In this document: one piece after another, positions 34,401-47,469 of the stretch
Layout of the letters: every line of letters begins with the position of its first letter
Numbering within the stretch: position 1 is the first letter of the stretch
Origin: Tetrahymena thermophila SB210
Taxonomy: Eukaryota; Ciliophora; Oligohymenophorea; Hymenostomatida; Tetrahymenidae
Assembly: GCF_000189635.1 (NCBI RefSeq)
Contig: NW_002476317.1
Location: 558,001-622,000, forward strand
DNA length: 64,000 nt
Reading direction: 5' to 3'
The notes under the pieces: generated by a model
What the model was told of the DNA's origin: nothing
Databases searched by the model: none
Seen by the model: the letters and a program-made list of their open reading frames with translations, nothing else
Program-made: the position numbers and the translations under genes

Positions 34401-36016
34401 AAAAATTGGTTACTGTAAAGGATCCTGAATAAATTAATAAAATTTTAGAGAGTACCAGATAAAAAAATAACTCGTAAACCTATCTTTCATAAAAATTACT
34501 TAATAGGTAAAGCAGCACAAATAGTAAATCTAAGCAGTAAATTATAGTTGGTATTTTCCCAGACTTAAAGCCTTTTGTAGAGTTGATATAGAGTTAGCTC
34601 GAATAGGATGAATAAGGTTACTGCCAACCTAAATAAGGAGCAGATGCAGTTTATGATGAAATTGTATTTAAAATGAAAAAAATTTATAAGAAGATGAATA
34701 ATGAAGCACTTGTCTGGCGTAAAAAATTTAACAATAACTAAGATATAAAATTAATAAAAAGCAAAATGTAATGGGAAATATAAATACCTGAGAAGCTTGT
34801 TGAAGGATCAAAGAAACCTAAAGAACTTTATCTCACTTCTAAAGTTAAAGGTTATCAAAGATTCTAAACAGATAAAATAATTAGTCTATGTGCAAAACTT
34901 AAAAAAGTAGAAGTCTAATTGCAAAAAGCCCTCTCTCCTTTTTGTGAAAGATTTTTCCATTTGTTTTATTAAAATAGAGAACTATTGTATTAGGTAAAAT
35001 TTTATTGACATTTAAATTATTTTTAAAATTTTTAAATAAATTATAAATCAGGCTGTTAATTGCATTGGTGAGTTAGATTGCTTATGCTCTTTGGCTAAGT
35101 GTTCTCTTAATCTTAAGATAAGATGCAAACCAACTTTTATTCCAGAAAGTTTAAATAAAAATGTTTTCGAACTTATAGAAATGTATCACCCCTAACTGCT
35201 AAAGGAAAATAAAAAAAATTTAGTACCAAATGATACAATTTTCGAAGATAATGTTACTTGTATGCTTGTCACAGGTCCAAATATGGGTGGTAAATCAACA
35301 CTTCTTAGATAAAATTGCTTAGCTGTTATTCTAGCACAATTAGGTTGCTTCTTGCCTGCTAAAAGTTTTAAAACAATTATAAGAGACAGAATTTTCTGTA
35401 GAATAGGGTAAACAAATATCTTTAAACATAATAATTTGTAAAGATTTTAATATTCTTATTATTGAATTAATTTAGTGCTTCTGATAGATTACTAGAAGGA
35501 AAATCAACCTTTTTGGTAGAAATGGAAGAGACAGGAGATATAGTGAAAGAGGCAACAAATTAAAGCTTGGTTTTATTAGATGAATTAGGAAGAGGTACAA
35601 GCACATTTGATGGTGTATCTATAGCATATGGTGTTTTGAGATATCTTGTTGAGAATGTTAAATGTCTTACCCTGTTTTCAACTCATTATCATATGCTTGT
35701 TGATGAATTTAAACTTTACAAAAATGTTCAATCCTATGTCATGGATTTTGATTACTGCTCATAATAAAAGAAAATAGATTTCAAATATAAATATATTAAA
35801 GGTTCTTCAGAAAAAAGTTTTGGTGTAAATGTAGCTAAAATGGCAGGACTTCCTGACAGTGTAATAGATAAAGCTCATAAAATGGAACATTATATGAATT
35901 CAGAAGATTAAAATATAGGTAATGTTCGTAGAATTACTTAAAAGTTTAATTCTATTATAGAAGCTTAGCATTAAAGTGACGATACACTTTTATAATTACT
36001 TAAAAATAGTTTTTGA
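31438..36016 (+). CDS. MSH6: MSH6-like MutS mismatch-repair protein
   Basis: Eight exons: 31438-32459, 32522-32795, 32842-33713, 33752-33916, 33972-34322, 34381-34993, 35052-35407 and 35476-36016. Phases close to give 1397 aa. Residues 1 to ~300 are a Lys/Asp/Glu/Ser-rich disordered tail, as in MSH6. Then come the MutS domains. The ATPase carries Walker [11 protein letters not shown] at about 1173, Walker [17 protein letters not shown] at about 1248, and the FSTHYH switch. MSH6 partners with MSH2 to detect mismatches. Odd points: where MSH6 has GKFYELYHMDA, this protein reads [11 protein letters not shown], so the Phe-x-Glu mismatch-probing Glu is Cys. A second acidic/Lys-rich insert of ~100 residues interrupts the connector/core region at about 580-690. 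Ciliates have several MSH6-like paralogs; this may be a divergent one rather than the main MSH6. Confidence 0.92.
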
Positions 36017-36159
36017 GAGTATTGAAAATTTAATTTTTAAAAACAAACATGTAATTTTATATAAATTTATAAAAGTAAAAAATTTGTATTTACTGACTAA
36101 TTAATTAATAAACAAACAATAGAAATTAATTTTTGTTCAAATTACATTTCATAGAATAT

Positions 36160-39100
36160 TCAATTTTTTTAATTATTTAGCTTTTCCATAACCTATTGAT
36201 ATATGTTTCTTGCTTTTTCTTCATCGGTGTATTTAAATCTATATCTGTAAATAATCTCAAATTATCTCTCAAACTACATTTTTGCAAAATCTTAATCATT
36301 TTAATCAAATTCTTATAATAGTTTTTTAAATATTTTTGGATCCAAAGCTGTTCTATTCGATACTATATTAATAAATTAAAATTTTAAAATGACTAAATTT
36401 AAAAAAAAATATATATATATAAATATCATTTATTTACACTTGATTTTTTATTTAACATTGTCTAATTATCAAGTAAAAAATTTTAAGAAATATTTAAGCT
36501 AAAATTTTGAAATAATATAAGAAATATTAATTATTTACTTATGGGTTTTAGTTCTTAATCTTGTACTAATGAGTCTAAAAATTTTAACAATCTCTCTTTA
36601 TCTGGGTGATGATTTATGTATATTATCAAGATTGAGTAGATTAATGACTAAACTTTTTAATTAGTATTTTATGATTTCATCATATTTTGGATATTTAAAA
36701 ATAATTTTTTGTTTTTGAATAAGTAGCTGATATAAACTTCCCTCCAATCATTCATTTGATTATCTTTAAAAAATTAACTTTCCATTTGAATGAACTTTTC
36801 AAAGTATTCCTCGTCTAGCTATTCTCTTTTTCGAATAGCCTCATTTATTTGGATTTACTAAGCTTCGTTAGATATGTCTTTTAAGAAAATTGTGAATGAA
36901 GGGGTTATATAATCTGATAAACTATATTCAAGCTATAAATCTAGATTTAACTTCTAGCTAATTTGGCTAAAAGAATTTTTAAAATCTTGCTATAAATCAA
37001 ACTAAATATTAGTTTAATATTTTAGATAAACTGACACAAATTTTTTGACTATTTGATCAGCCAAGCTAATATTTTGGATTTAATTATTGAGTTTGATCTA
37101 TTAATATGAAAATAATTCTATCTATAAATATGTCATAAATCTTTAGCAATAAGATAGCTAATAAGTTGACTATGTAGCAGAATAACAAAATTCTTTTAGT
37201 GTTTAAGAAGGATTAATATGCTATGAGTCTATCAATTCCTACATAAAGCAAATCACACTATAAATGTCTCTTTCTTAACAATTAGATATTATATTTAAAA
37301 AATAATAAACATTTTTTTTATTTTCTTAAAGTTATTTTAAGTTTATTTTTTGATGTTCTTAAATCCAGAAATTATATTACAACAATACTTAAATCCACTA
37401 AAATTTTAGATTAGGAATTTTTAGTTTGTATAATAAATCAATGGTTTGCAGAATTCTTAAGCAGAGCATAATAAAACACCTATTTGCTTCTAATATATCT
37501 TTTGAACCTTTTGAATTCTCATTTTGCAACAGGATAGAATTTAAGCGCTGATAATATAGAAATATTTAATGAATATAGCTGTAAGGGAAAACATTCATTA
37601 AAAATTGTATGTAAATCTCTCCTAAATTTACTTTTTTCATATACATAAAATTTAATATTCTCTATATTTAGTCATCTCCACTATTCTATATCCCAATGTA
37701 AGGTACATTCTAATCTTAAAAGAATGTTATACTCTGTTAATTATTTTTTAATTTAAATAATTAAAACAATTCAAAAGCTAATTCAAATTCATTCAACAGT
37801 ATATTGATACTTTATTTACCTTCAAGCAGTACATTAAAAAGAATAAATGGTTCTTAAAATGAAGGATTGAAGCTCTGATCTTGTTATATATATTTCTTTT
37901 TGATAAGATCAAATAAAACAAATAACTTTCTAAACAAGCTTTAATCAATTGAATTCGTATAATAATTATGCAAATCTAAAAAATTATTAAAGCCAAATTG
38001 ACGGCTTTCATAAATAGATTGATTTAAAGATTTTAAATCTAAACTAAAAAAGGAGTTTAATGCTATGATATGCTAAACTAGAATATATCTTGTAGAAGAT
38101 TGAGGTTAATCTAGGTATTATCTTAAGCATTAGTTAGAAATTTATGGTTTATTTATTTAAGATAAATATAACCCTTGATAATATAAGGCATCTTAATTTA
38201 ATTAAGCTGCTAACTTATATATATAATCACAATTTATTTCACTTTGCTTTTCCTTCTTTAAATATTAATACAAAAAGTCTGCCAAAAAAATTAATGCTTA
38301 GAAATCTTCTTCGTTTTCTCTTAAAGATTAGATATCTTCTTAACCTTCTCTTTCATTTTTAGTATCTTATAATTTTTTTAATAGTTTTAGGAGTTGTTAA
38401 TAAGCTTATTAGTCATCTCCAACTTGAGCATAGCAATAAGCTAAAAGTATTATTTATCTTTTATAGTTGTTATTTTCTTATTGATAATCTTTCAAAATTG
38501 TTTTCAAGGCTTTATTGAATAGATTTGCTTTAAAGTAAAGGACAGATAAGTAGTGCCTTAATTAAGAATCTTTTACAAATTAATTGTACTCTATTTTATT
38601 TAAAATCTCTTTTTTTAGAGGGATTAACAAGTTCCATGCCTTCTAAAAGTCATCTAACATAATATGTGCTATTCCTAGTAATATCTTTTTTCTAAGGTTG
38701 ATTAAAGGATCACTAGTAACTATTTGCTCAAGTAATTTTATAGCTTGTGTGTAATCTTCAGTTTTTATACAAATTTCTGATCTATAATAAAGCTTGAGTT
38801 ACTAGTATTCGCTCTTATTTATAATCTCAAGAAAGTTTATAGCTTTTTAATAATTCGCAAGCTAAAAATTAGCATATCCAGCAATTAAATTATACAATTC
38901 AAAATTATCTTTGAGTTTTTGATTTTGTTGAGGTTAGTTTTAAATCTATATAATTGCTTCTTCGATATTTTTTGAAGCATTTTCATAATTTTATTTATCT
39001 AAATATAGTAACGATATCATACTGTAGAAATAATGCTGATAAATTTCTATATTTTCTTTATGATTACTATTTTTATTTTCACTAAATATTTATTTTGCTT

Positions 39101-40262
39101 AATCAAAAGTTTATAAGAATTCCTTAAATATTTACTATTTTATTGAAGCATCATTACTCTAAATGTAAATAGTTTTACATGTAAATAAAATATACAACTT
39201 TATTTAAATTATTTGAAGTAATCGAATACTTTATACCTAATCTCTATAAGATTTACTATTAATTTAATACTAATCATTAGAGTTATCCAATAATTTTTAT
39301 GCGAAATAAAAATTTTTGAGAGCTTCATCATTGTTGTTTAGCTTTTAATTTAGTTTACCACACAAAAAAAACATTTCTATACTTTGTTTTCCTTCTTATT
39401 ATTTTGATTCTTGAGCTAAAGAGAGACATTCTTCATAAGTTTATCTATCTGAGCTCAATTTTAATTTACATTGAATTAGATTGGTTTTGTAAATATATTC
39501 TTTATCATCTGTTTTCATAGCATTTTCAAAACTTCTTGCAGCTTGATATATTTAATTTAGGAATATATGAGCAATCCCTATTGCATTTTATGTCTATGCA
39601 TAAACGACATTATCTCTTTATATCTCTATTTAAATACTTTCAAAGTAATCAATCGCCTATTGATATTTTTATTGTTATATTAAAAAAAATATTTTCAGAT
39701 ATATACTTAGTGGTTCAATACAATTAATCTTATTTATAATATGTATTGCCTAACCAAATTCTTCTTATTTGATATAGGCAATTATTTTTGCATTAAAAGT
39801 AGCTGCTTTTAAGTTTTCTTCTATATCTTATGAATCAATTATGGAATCAAAGCATTAAATTGCTTCTTAAAATCTTCCAAGTTAGACTAAAGTAATACCT
39901 TAATTATATACTTTCACTTTTTAATCATAAGTTACTGATTCCTCTTCTACCTTCCTATTATACGTCTATAGTGACGCTTCATAATTTTTCAATACATATT
40001 AAACTTAAGCTAGTTAAAACTAATTAAGCGTATTTTAGAAATGGTCATTATTTTAACTTTTTTAATTTTATAACAGATTTTTCTACTAATCTTCAAAAAA
40101 ATTTTCTATTTGATTCTAAAGATCATCATAAGAAATTAAGGATTAATCATTCTAAATGTTTATATTTATCTTTTAAGCTATTGAATATTCTTTTTAGACA
40201 TTAAAAAGCTGTTAAATGCTTGATCCTTACTCATATTTGATAAAATTGATTGAAGAATTCAT
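36160..40262 (-). CDS. large TPR-repeat protein
   Basis: Two exons on the - strand, 40262-36539 and 36362-36160, joined across a 176-nt intron (phase 1). This gives 1308 aa. An optional 39- or 78-nt in-frame intron near 39240-39160 cannot be excluded. Residues about 130-750 contain repeated helical hairpins with tetratricopeptide spacing (YNQGITLVQLGRFQEAIQCF, YLSVLYFKANLFNKALKTI, LIAGYANFQLANYQKAINFL). The C-terminal half is helical, Leu/Ile/Gln-rich and not recognised. TPR arrays bind partner peptides. Long TPR proteins in ciliates are often ciliary transport or scaffold factors, but nothing here specifies which. No signal peptide or membrane segment. Its 3' end lies only 143 bases from the convergent MSH6-like stop codon. 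Confidence 0.85.
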
Positions 40263-40637
40263 TTTTGTTTTTAAATTTTTTATAAAAATGATTCTTGATA
40301 TATATTGTAAAAGTAATAAATAAAATATTGTTTGCAAAAAATATAAATAAAATTAATTGAAAATTAATTGATAAACTGTAATTTATTCATTTTATTAGAA
40401 TATTAAATAACAAATATAAATTTCTTTATAGTTTTTTAATGATAAATCTAAAAAATTTTAATTAAAAGTGATACTTTATATATTCATAATTGCAATATAC
40501 TTATATTAATCATTAATTAGATATTTTTGTATTAGTTAGTAGATAATAAACTTGGAATTCTAAAAATTTATATATTAAATAAATTTTCGAATTTTGGTTG
40601 AAAAGTATTTGGTAGAGAGATTTGATGTTAATAATTT
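40263..40637. other. intergenic spacer
   Basis: About 375 bases of AT-rich DNA between the zinc-finger gene's stop and the TPR gene's start, both - strand. It should contain the TPR gene promoter. Nothing else seen. Confidence 0.5.
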
Positions 40638-41270
40638 TCAATCATCAGTTAAATAACTAGAATTAGTAAAATAATCAAACACGTTTGACTGAATCAAAGC
40701 GTTATCTTATTTATTATTTTAGTCATCAAGATAGTATTTTTGATCATTATTTTGATAGTCATTTAATATTTGTTTGAGATTATAGTTTTTCATTTTAGAG
40801 AGAAGTTATTCATATATATCAGAGTCAGTATGGAAAATAGGATCTTTTTAAAAGCAAATTTTAATAAATGCTGAGATGTAATTGTTATTAATATACTCTA
40901 GTTAGGATTCATTTTTAATATAATTATATATTCTAGATAGTTTATGACATTCTTTTTTAACATATTCAATTTATTTATTATCAAGGATACATTAATGCAT
41001 TTAAACATATTTAAAAGAATTTTTAAGCCATTTTTAATGGATCATTTTATCACTTGAAGCTATTTCAGAAAGATTAAATATCTAAAAGATATCATCCTTC
41101 TCTTACATAGTCATTTTTTTAGGTCTTCCAGAAGGAATAATTCTATTATAAGTCATATTTTAGTGGTTTTTTTTGAAATGAGAAAATAATCCGCCATTAT
41201 TTTTATATGTTTTAGAACAATAAGGACACTCAAAAGGTAAACTGATAATTGTAGATTCAAAAAAATTCAT
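40638..41270 (-). CDS. small C2H2 zinc-finger protein with AT-hook-like motif
   Basis: Intronless, 210 aa. Residues about 15-37 form a single C2H2 finger (CPYCSKTYKNN, then GLFSHFKKNH), spaced Cys-x2-Cys-x12-His-x4-His. At about residues 47-52 the sequence SGRPKKM resembles the GRP core of an AT-hook, which binds the minor groove of AT-rich DNA. The remaining ~150 residues are helical and charged with no recognised domain. The pairing of one C2H2 finger with an AT-hook-like motif suggests a DNA-binding protein. A single finger alone is not specific, so a protein-interaction role is possible. It is divergently arranged with the ERO1 gene, 261 bases between starts. Confidence 0.82.
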
Positions 41271-41531
41271 TTGATTAATTATTTTTTATTTGTTTATTTT
41301 ATTTAATTATTATAAAAAGATTAATATCTGATTGTTTGTTTAATGATAAACTAAAAGTATTTTATCATAAATATTTAATTACTTAGTCAATAATATAATT
41401 AATTTTAAATAACCTAGCTTTTGTTTCGCTGCTTATTAAAATCAAAACTGTTTATATTAAATAATTATATTTTTATAAAAATAAATAAATTGATAGATCT
41501 ACCAATTATTTTGAGAGAAAAAGGAAAATAA

Positions 41532-43373
41532 ATGAGAAAAGTATATTTCTGGCTCATATTCGCATCTCTTTACATTCTAACAAACCTCGCAATTAAAGAT
41601 TTGATTTTAAAAAGTTATTAAGTAATATTAACTAAGTCTGATTAGGATTATAATTCAAATAATCATATATATTTGTATTTTAAGGTAAAATAGGTTTTTT
41701 AGCTAGAAGGAATTTCGCCCACAAATAAAAATAATTTGTTTGCTTAAATCGATTTCAATTATCTTCTAGAAATAAATACACAAACTCATCTTCTTTTGTC
41801 TCATATATAGGTAAAATATCTTAATTTAAATTTTAAAACTATTTATTTGTTGTAGATGCTAATTAATACTTTTATTTACCTATATTTGCTTGTAAAATTG
41901 CAAAAGAAATTCATTAATTTCAGATTTTATAAGATGCATAAAATTTTTTAAAAAGAAATACTTTTATTTGTTTTTATTGATCATAAAAAGAAAAAACTTT
42001 TTGTTTTTCCCAATTTTAAATTTTTATTTTTTGATTGCTAATAAAACAGTAACAGAAATTTTATAGGACGATTAAGGTTCCTAAAGATTAATAATGCTTG
42101 TACTTTAAATAGTAAGAAGAGCATGCTGTTTGCAAGAATAAAAGCTGCAGTATTTGTAAATGTGAGCAAGAGGATGTAAATATATATTTATACTTTTTTA
42201 TATTTATTATGTTTTTACTTATAAAGATACCATTAGAATGGAGAAAAGAAGATTAAAATGAATGCTATATTAAAAACAATGATTATGAAGATGAAACTAC
42301 ACAAAAGGAAAAATATGACTGGTATTGGTCTTTAAATTAAGAAAATGATTTCAAAGATGGCGAATATGTTGATTTGGTTGAGAATATTGAAGGGTATACT
42401 GCTAACAAAGAGCCTAATATATGGAAAATTATTTACACAGAAGACTGCTTTTAAGGTTTTTTTATTTTTATTTTGAAAAAACTAATAGTAAAATACACGT
42501 AAATAATATTTTTAATAATAGGACAATAATTGAGTTCTGAAAAGATGGTACTTAATTCTATTATTAGTGGCTTTCATGCCAGTATTAGTAGTCACATTTG
42601 TGAATTTTATTAAGATCTTTCAAAAGAAGAGGCTAAGCTAAACCCTAGCTGGGAGTTTTATTTTGAAAAAGTTGGAAATTATGAAGACAGAATAAAAAAT
42701 TTACTATTTTATTATGAATTCCTCCTTAGGGCTGTATAAAAATCTTCAGAAGTTTTTGTGAATTTCCCATACAAGACAGGAGATTTAGAAAGTGATAAAG
42801 AAGTTGTTTAATTAATAAAGGGGTTTATATCTCAAATTACTTCCTAAAATAGAGTGTTGTAATTTGATGTAAATCTTTTCAAAGACCAAGATTCAGTAAA
42901 GTATTTGTATATTTTATAACTTTATTAATAATAAATGAATTTTAGGTTGAGATAAAGAGGAATTATTAAAAATATGTTAAAAATATTGCTCAGTTAATGG
43001 ATTGCGTTTCTTGTGAAAAATGCAAATTGTTTGCAAAAATTTAAGTATAGGGTATATCTCTTGCTATGAATATCATATTTGCTGATAATTCAGATGAGAG
43101 AGTTAAATATATGAAAAGGAATGAACTAATTGTAATTTTTCTTTTAAAAAATTCATAAAATTTATGCTTTTTTTAATATAAAAGGCATTAATTAATACTT
43201 TACATAAGTCATCTGAAAGCATCTAAATAATAAATAAAATGCATTAAAGAAGATATGACCATTACTCATTCAGATTTTATTTAGCTAGTACTTTATTTGG
43301 AGCTTGTTTAGCAATAATAATAAGTTTATTGCTAAAGACAAAGGATAACTTAACCAAATAAAAAAAATAGTGA
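41532..43373 (+). CDS. ERO1: ERO1, endoplasmic-reticulum thiol oxidase
   Basis: Confident exons: from 42068 (acceptor at or just before it) to 42175, then 42227-42455, 42522-42895, 42946-43131 and 43185-43373. These encode CxxxxC/CxxC-rich KNKSCSICKCEQED, the SLNQEN...EYVDL segment, NIWKIIYTEDCF, ISGFHASISSHIC (FAD-binding His) and the active-site triad MDCVSCEKCKLFAKIQVQG (Cys-x2-Cys-x2-Cys), all ERO1 hallmarks. ERO1 re-oxidises PDI in the ER lumen, passing electrons via FAD to oxygen. The 5' part is unresolved. A good signal peptide begins at 41532 (MRKVYFWLIFASLYILTNLA), but the exons between 41640 and 42067 could not be joined in phase. Odd feature: a hydrophobic C-terminal helix (LFGACLAIIISLLL) followed by Lys, suggesting a membrane anchor. 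One donor is GTTTTT instead of GTA. Confidence 0.85.
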
Positions 43374-43876
43374 AAATAAAACTAGAAAAATATTTTATAG
43401 TTAAATGACATTTTATAAGCTGATATTTACAAATACTGTTTTGTTCATTTTTAATTGTTAGAAATTAAAGAATTTTTCATACTTTTACTTGATAGAGCTT
43501 ATTCATTTTTTATTCGTAAATCTAAATTACTAATAACATTCTACTTTGCTAAAACTTTTAAAAATTTTGTTGAAATATGAACGAAAGATATTTTGATTCT
43601 TCAATATAGCATTCATAGCTATAAATTGAAATAGATTAAAGTTTTTTATAATATTGTAAAGATACCATCTAAATCATAAAAAAAGGATAGATGAATTACT
43701 TCTTTTTTTCTTCGTAACTTTCTTTTTTTAGTGCTAATTTGCTTAACTTAACAAAGAAGTAATTAATTATATTAAAAGATTATGTTTAATAAAAGTGTTT
43801 TTTGTCAAATTGATAAAATTTAATATTTTATTAGAAATTAATAAAAAATTAATTAAAAGCGTATTTAGTTAGATTA
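43374..43876. other. intergenic spacer
   Basis: About 500 bases of AT-rich DNA between two + strand genes. No coding frame or RNA gene recognised. Confidence 0.5.
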
Positions 43877-46368
43877 ATGAAAAATTTGAGTTTAAAATCT
43901 AATAGTCTTAAAATATTTTTAATATACTTGTTCTTATTTTAGCAACATGTTCTCTGTTTAGATACTTCATAGTGTTCAAATTATGAAGATCCTAACAAAT
44001 GTATGAATACTTAAAGTAATAAAAAAATTCTGGAGATTTCAGCATTTTATATTTTCATTTATTTTTTGATTCTTTTTATTTTAAAATATAAGTTAAAAGA
44101 GATGGTAAATTCTACTATGACAGAATAGAGAAATCCAAGTAAACTGATCTAGCTGTACCTCTCTTATCAGATGAGTATTAGTTTACAATGGCTTACTCTC
44201 ACTTTGAAAATAACAAACATAATGATAAAGCTGTTTTTGAATTATTTTTTAGAGTTAACCCATTCTAAGGAGAGGTATTACATTAACATTATGCATCAAG
44301 CTGTTTAATAAAAATAATTTTATTTAGAATTTAAAAGAAGAATTCTCAAACCCTTTTAAAAATTTTTAGTCAGTTTAGCAATCTTTATTTGATTTTTATG
44401 CAAATTTGATAAAATTATTATTCTATTATCATTTTTGAAAAATAAAAATGTAATTTAATACAAGAAAAAATCATTTAACAAATTGCATCTATAGAATTAA
44501 GGCTATAAAAAATTGTTCGTTTTTAATGTGAATAATAAATATAAAATAAATGAATAGTATACTGTGTTCGCAGGAGTTGAAGAAGTTATTTCTTTTCTAA
44601 AATATTTTAAAATCACTGATGAGCATATTGAATATATGAGGTAAATTAACTAAATTACTTTAAAAATAGAAAACACTTTTATTTAATTATTCAACTAAAG
44701 AAAGATTATGCCTCCTCACACTAAAGAAGAGTTTTTTGATTGGCTTAAAACTTTAGATTGCAAATAAGTTAAGCTTTATAGTATAAAACAATTTATTTAA
44801 TATTTCAATTTGCTAACTTTTTATTATAATATAGCTATGAATGAAGGTAGTTTAGTTTTTCCTAAAGAACCACTAATTTAAATCGAAGGACCTCTTAGCT
44901 TACTGCTTATCTTAGAAAGTCCATTAATTGCATTAACAAGTTTTCCAACTCTAGTAGCAACAAATGCTGCTCGTATGAGAAAAGTAGCAGGAAATAAAAC
45001 ACTTTTAGAGTTTGGTTTAAGAAGAGCACAAAGTCCTGGTGCAGCTTTGGTAGCATCAAGGTGAATTCAAAATAATTATAACAATAAGAAATAATTCAAC
45101 ATGTTTTTAACTTAGATATGCATATATGGGAGGATTTAATGAAACAAGCAACCTATTAGCAAGTAGCAAATACGATATTCCAGTCTCTAGTACTATGTCT
45201 CACTCATATGTAACTTCATATACTTCATTAGATGAAGTACACGATTTTCTTCTTAATGGAGTTAACATAAAATAAAAAGCTCTCTACTATAGATAAGTCT
45301 TAAAAGTAATTACTATTAGGTTTTATATAAAAATTTCATAAATATAAATTCATTTTTTTATAAAGTTCTCAAAAACTAGTGATAGCGAATTATCTTCCTT
45401 CATTGCTTTTTCTAAAAGTTTTCCTCATAAATTTATTTGTCTGGTTGATAGTTTTGATTCTTTAAAATCTGGAGTTCCAAATTTCCTTGCAGTAGCTTTG
45501 GCTTTAATAGATGCTGGCTATTAGCCTATAGGTGTTCGTTTAGATTCTGGAGAATTAGACTTACTTTCAATGTAATAAAATATATAAAAAAGTGCTTTAT
45601 TTAAAATTTTTATTTAAAGTGCTGCAAGACAAATTATAGATAATGCCGGCCTTGTAGTTCAGAAAGATTTATCATTTATCAAAATTATGGCTTCTGACAG
45701 TATTAATGAGAGCAAAATAAAATAGTATAATATGAGGGTATTTATAAATTTTTTGCTTATGAAGTAACTCAAATAATTTTAACTAATAGGGAAATGCAAT
45801 TGATATTTTTGCAATTGGAACAGAGATTGTCACTTGCAAGAGTTAACCTAATATGGGAATAGTTTACAAGCTTGTTGAAGTAAATGAATTAGCTAAACTA
45901 AAATTCTCTGAGGATATAGCAAAGTCAACTTTGCCAGGCAGGAAGGCTGTATATAGAGTTTGGGTTGAATCTTAATCAGTACCTGTAGCAGACATTATTG
46001 CATTGCCTGAAGAAAAGATAGAAGGATAGAGCAAAATTAGAGTTGTTTCTCTCCAAAAAACTCAAGAAAGATATACAATAATTCCTAAAAAAATTTAAAG
46101 AATTTTACACCTTGTTTGGGAAAATGGAGAGATTGTAAATCCAGTTTTTGATTTAGAAGTAATTTGCTTTATTATAATTTTAAGAAATTGAATGTCTTTT
46201 TTTTAGGAGTCTAAATAGTATTTAGAGTAATAAATGTAAACTTTTGATGAATAGATCATCCATGATCAAAAGATCAACAAAAGATACTTAATTGTCACTA
46301 CAGAAAAGTATTGGTCATATTTCCAAAAGAGTGCAGAAAATGTTCTTATTCCAAAAATTATTGCATGA
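43877..46368 (+). CDS. NAPRT: nicotinate phosphoribosyltransferase
   Basis: Ten exons: 43877-44015, 44093-44274, 44558-44640, 44701-44780, 44835-45060, 45116-45305, 45366-45571, 45620-45737, 45790-46158 and 46207-46368. Phases close to give 584 aa. The enzyme makes nicotinate mononucleotide from nicotinate and PRPP, the Preiss-Handler entry to NAD. Motifs: [62 protein letters not shown] (phosphorylated-His region), [13 protein letters not shown] and [13 protein letters not shown] are all in family order. Start: the frame opens at 43877 with [20 protein letters not shown], which looks like a signal peptide and is followed by a short Cys-rich piece. A later in-frame ATG at 44003 would give a normal cytosolic enzyme of 542 aa. 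The stretch between the two is less AT-rich than spacer, so I kept the longer form. Confidence 0.92.
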
Positions 46369-47469
46369 AAAAATAAAATATTACATTATTCAATAATTAT
46401 TTTAGGATTTCTTTTTTAATATTTAGCTTAATTTAATAAATAATAAATATTGTCAGTTTATTTAAGCTGTTTTTTATTTTAATTTTATTCAAACGAATTT
46501 TAATTTTAATTTCAATTCAAATTATTAAGTATTTATTTAGAAATTTTATAGTATTTGTAATCTTATTTATTTTTAAATTTTATGAATGATGAGTTTTAAA
46601 TTTTAAATAAATAATTTTTCTAAATTATCAAAAGTTAATAATTAATATTTTTAGCTTTGAATTGTTTTTGAAAATACGGCTGATAAAAAAATAAATAATG
46701 TGCTTTAATATGTTAAAAATGTGCAATATTTTGATTGTTACAAAAAGATTTAGGCATTTTTGACAGAACATTTTAAAAATCAGTAGAAAAATAAAAAATT
46801 TTTTTTTGAACAAATCCTGATTTTAAATTTATGAATTGGCTTTTTTGGCAATCTATCAAATTATCTGTTAATATTTGAGTAAATTAAAAAAAATCAATTT
46901 TACTGTTGGCTTCAAAGTAGCTTAATAAATTGAATATTTAGATTTTTAATTTAATTAAGTTAAAGTAAAAATAATTTGTTAGTAAATAGACAATAGAATT
47001 ATAATTATCATAATCTGAAATGTCTTTTATAGACAGATAAATTAATAATATTTAATTTGTCAACAGAAAAATTTGATTTGATATTATTAAAAATTAATGC
47101 ATTAATGTGAGATGTGATAAGGTTGCTAAATAGAGGTTTTGAGTCTTATTCATTATCTATTTTAGAATTTGTCTGCTCATAATGGGCTATAAAATATAAT
47201 GAACAAAAAATGATTGATTAGCGCGGATTAAATGTATGAGTCTTTTTCATGATAAATTTACTGTAAATTATATCCTTTTAGCGTTTATTATTGATAGTGG
47301 ATTTGCATGCTTAATTAATTTATATAAAAATTAAAACATCAAAAAATTCAGAGTTATTAGTATAAAGAGAGAAAAGTAGGAAGAATAAAATAAAGAAAGG
47401 TATAGAGAAAAAGTCAAAATTTAAATTCAAACAAGCTTTAATAGCTATTTTCACAATTGCATTGAAGAA
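46369..47469. other. intergenic spacer with a GC-richer patch
   Basis: About 1.1 kb between two + strand genes. The first half is extremely AT-rich. From about 47090 to 47469 the composition is milder and includes TTAGCGCGGATT at 47218-47229, whose complement AATCCGCGC partly resembles an E2F site, and ATTTGCATGC near 47301. No open coding frame could be tied to the following gene. It may be a promoter, a 5' UTR or an unrecognised ncRNA. Confidence 0.45.
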
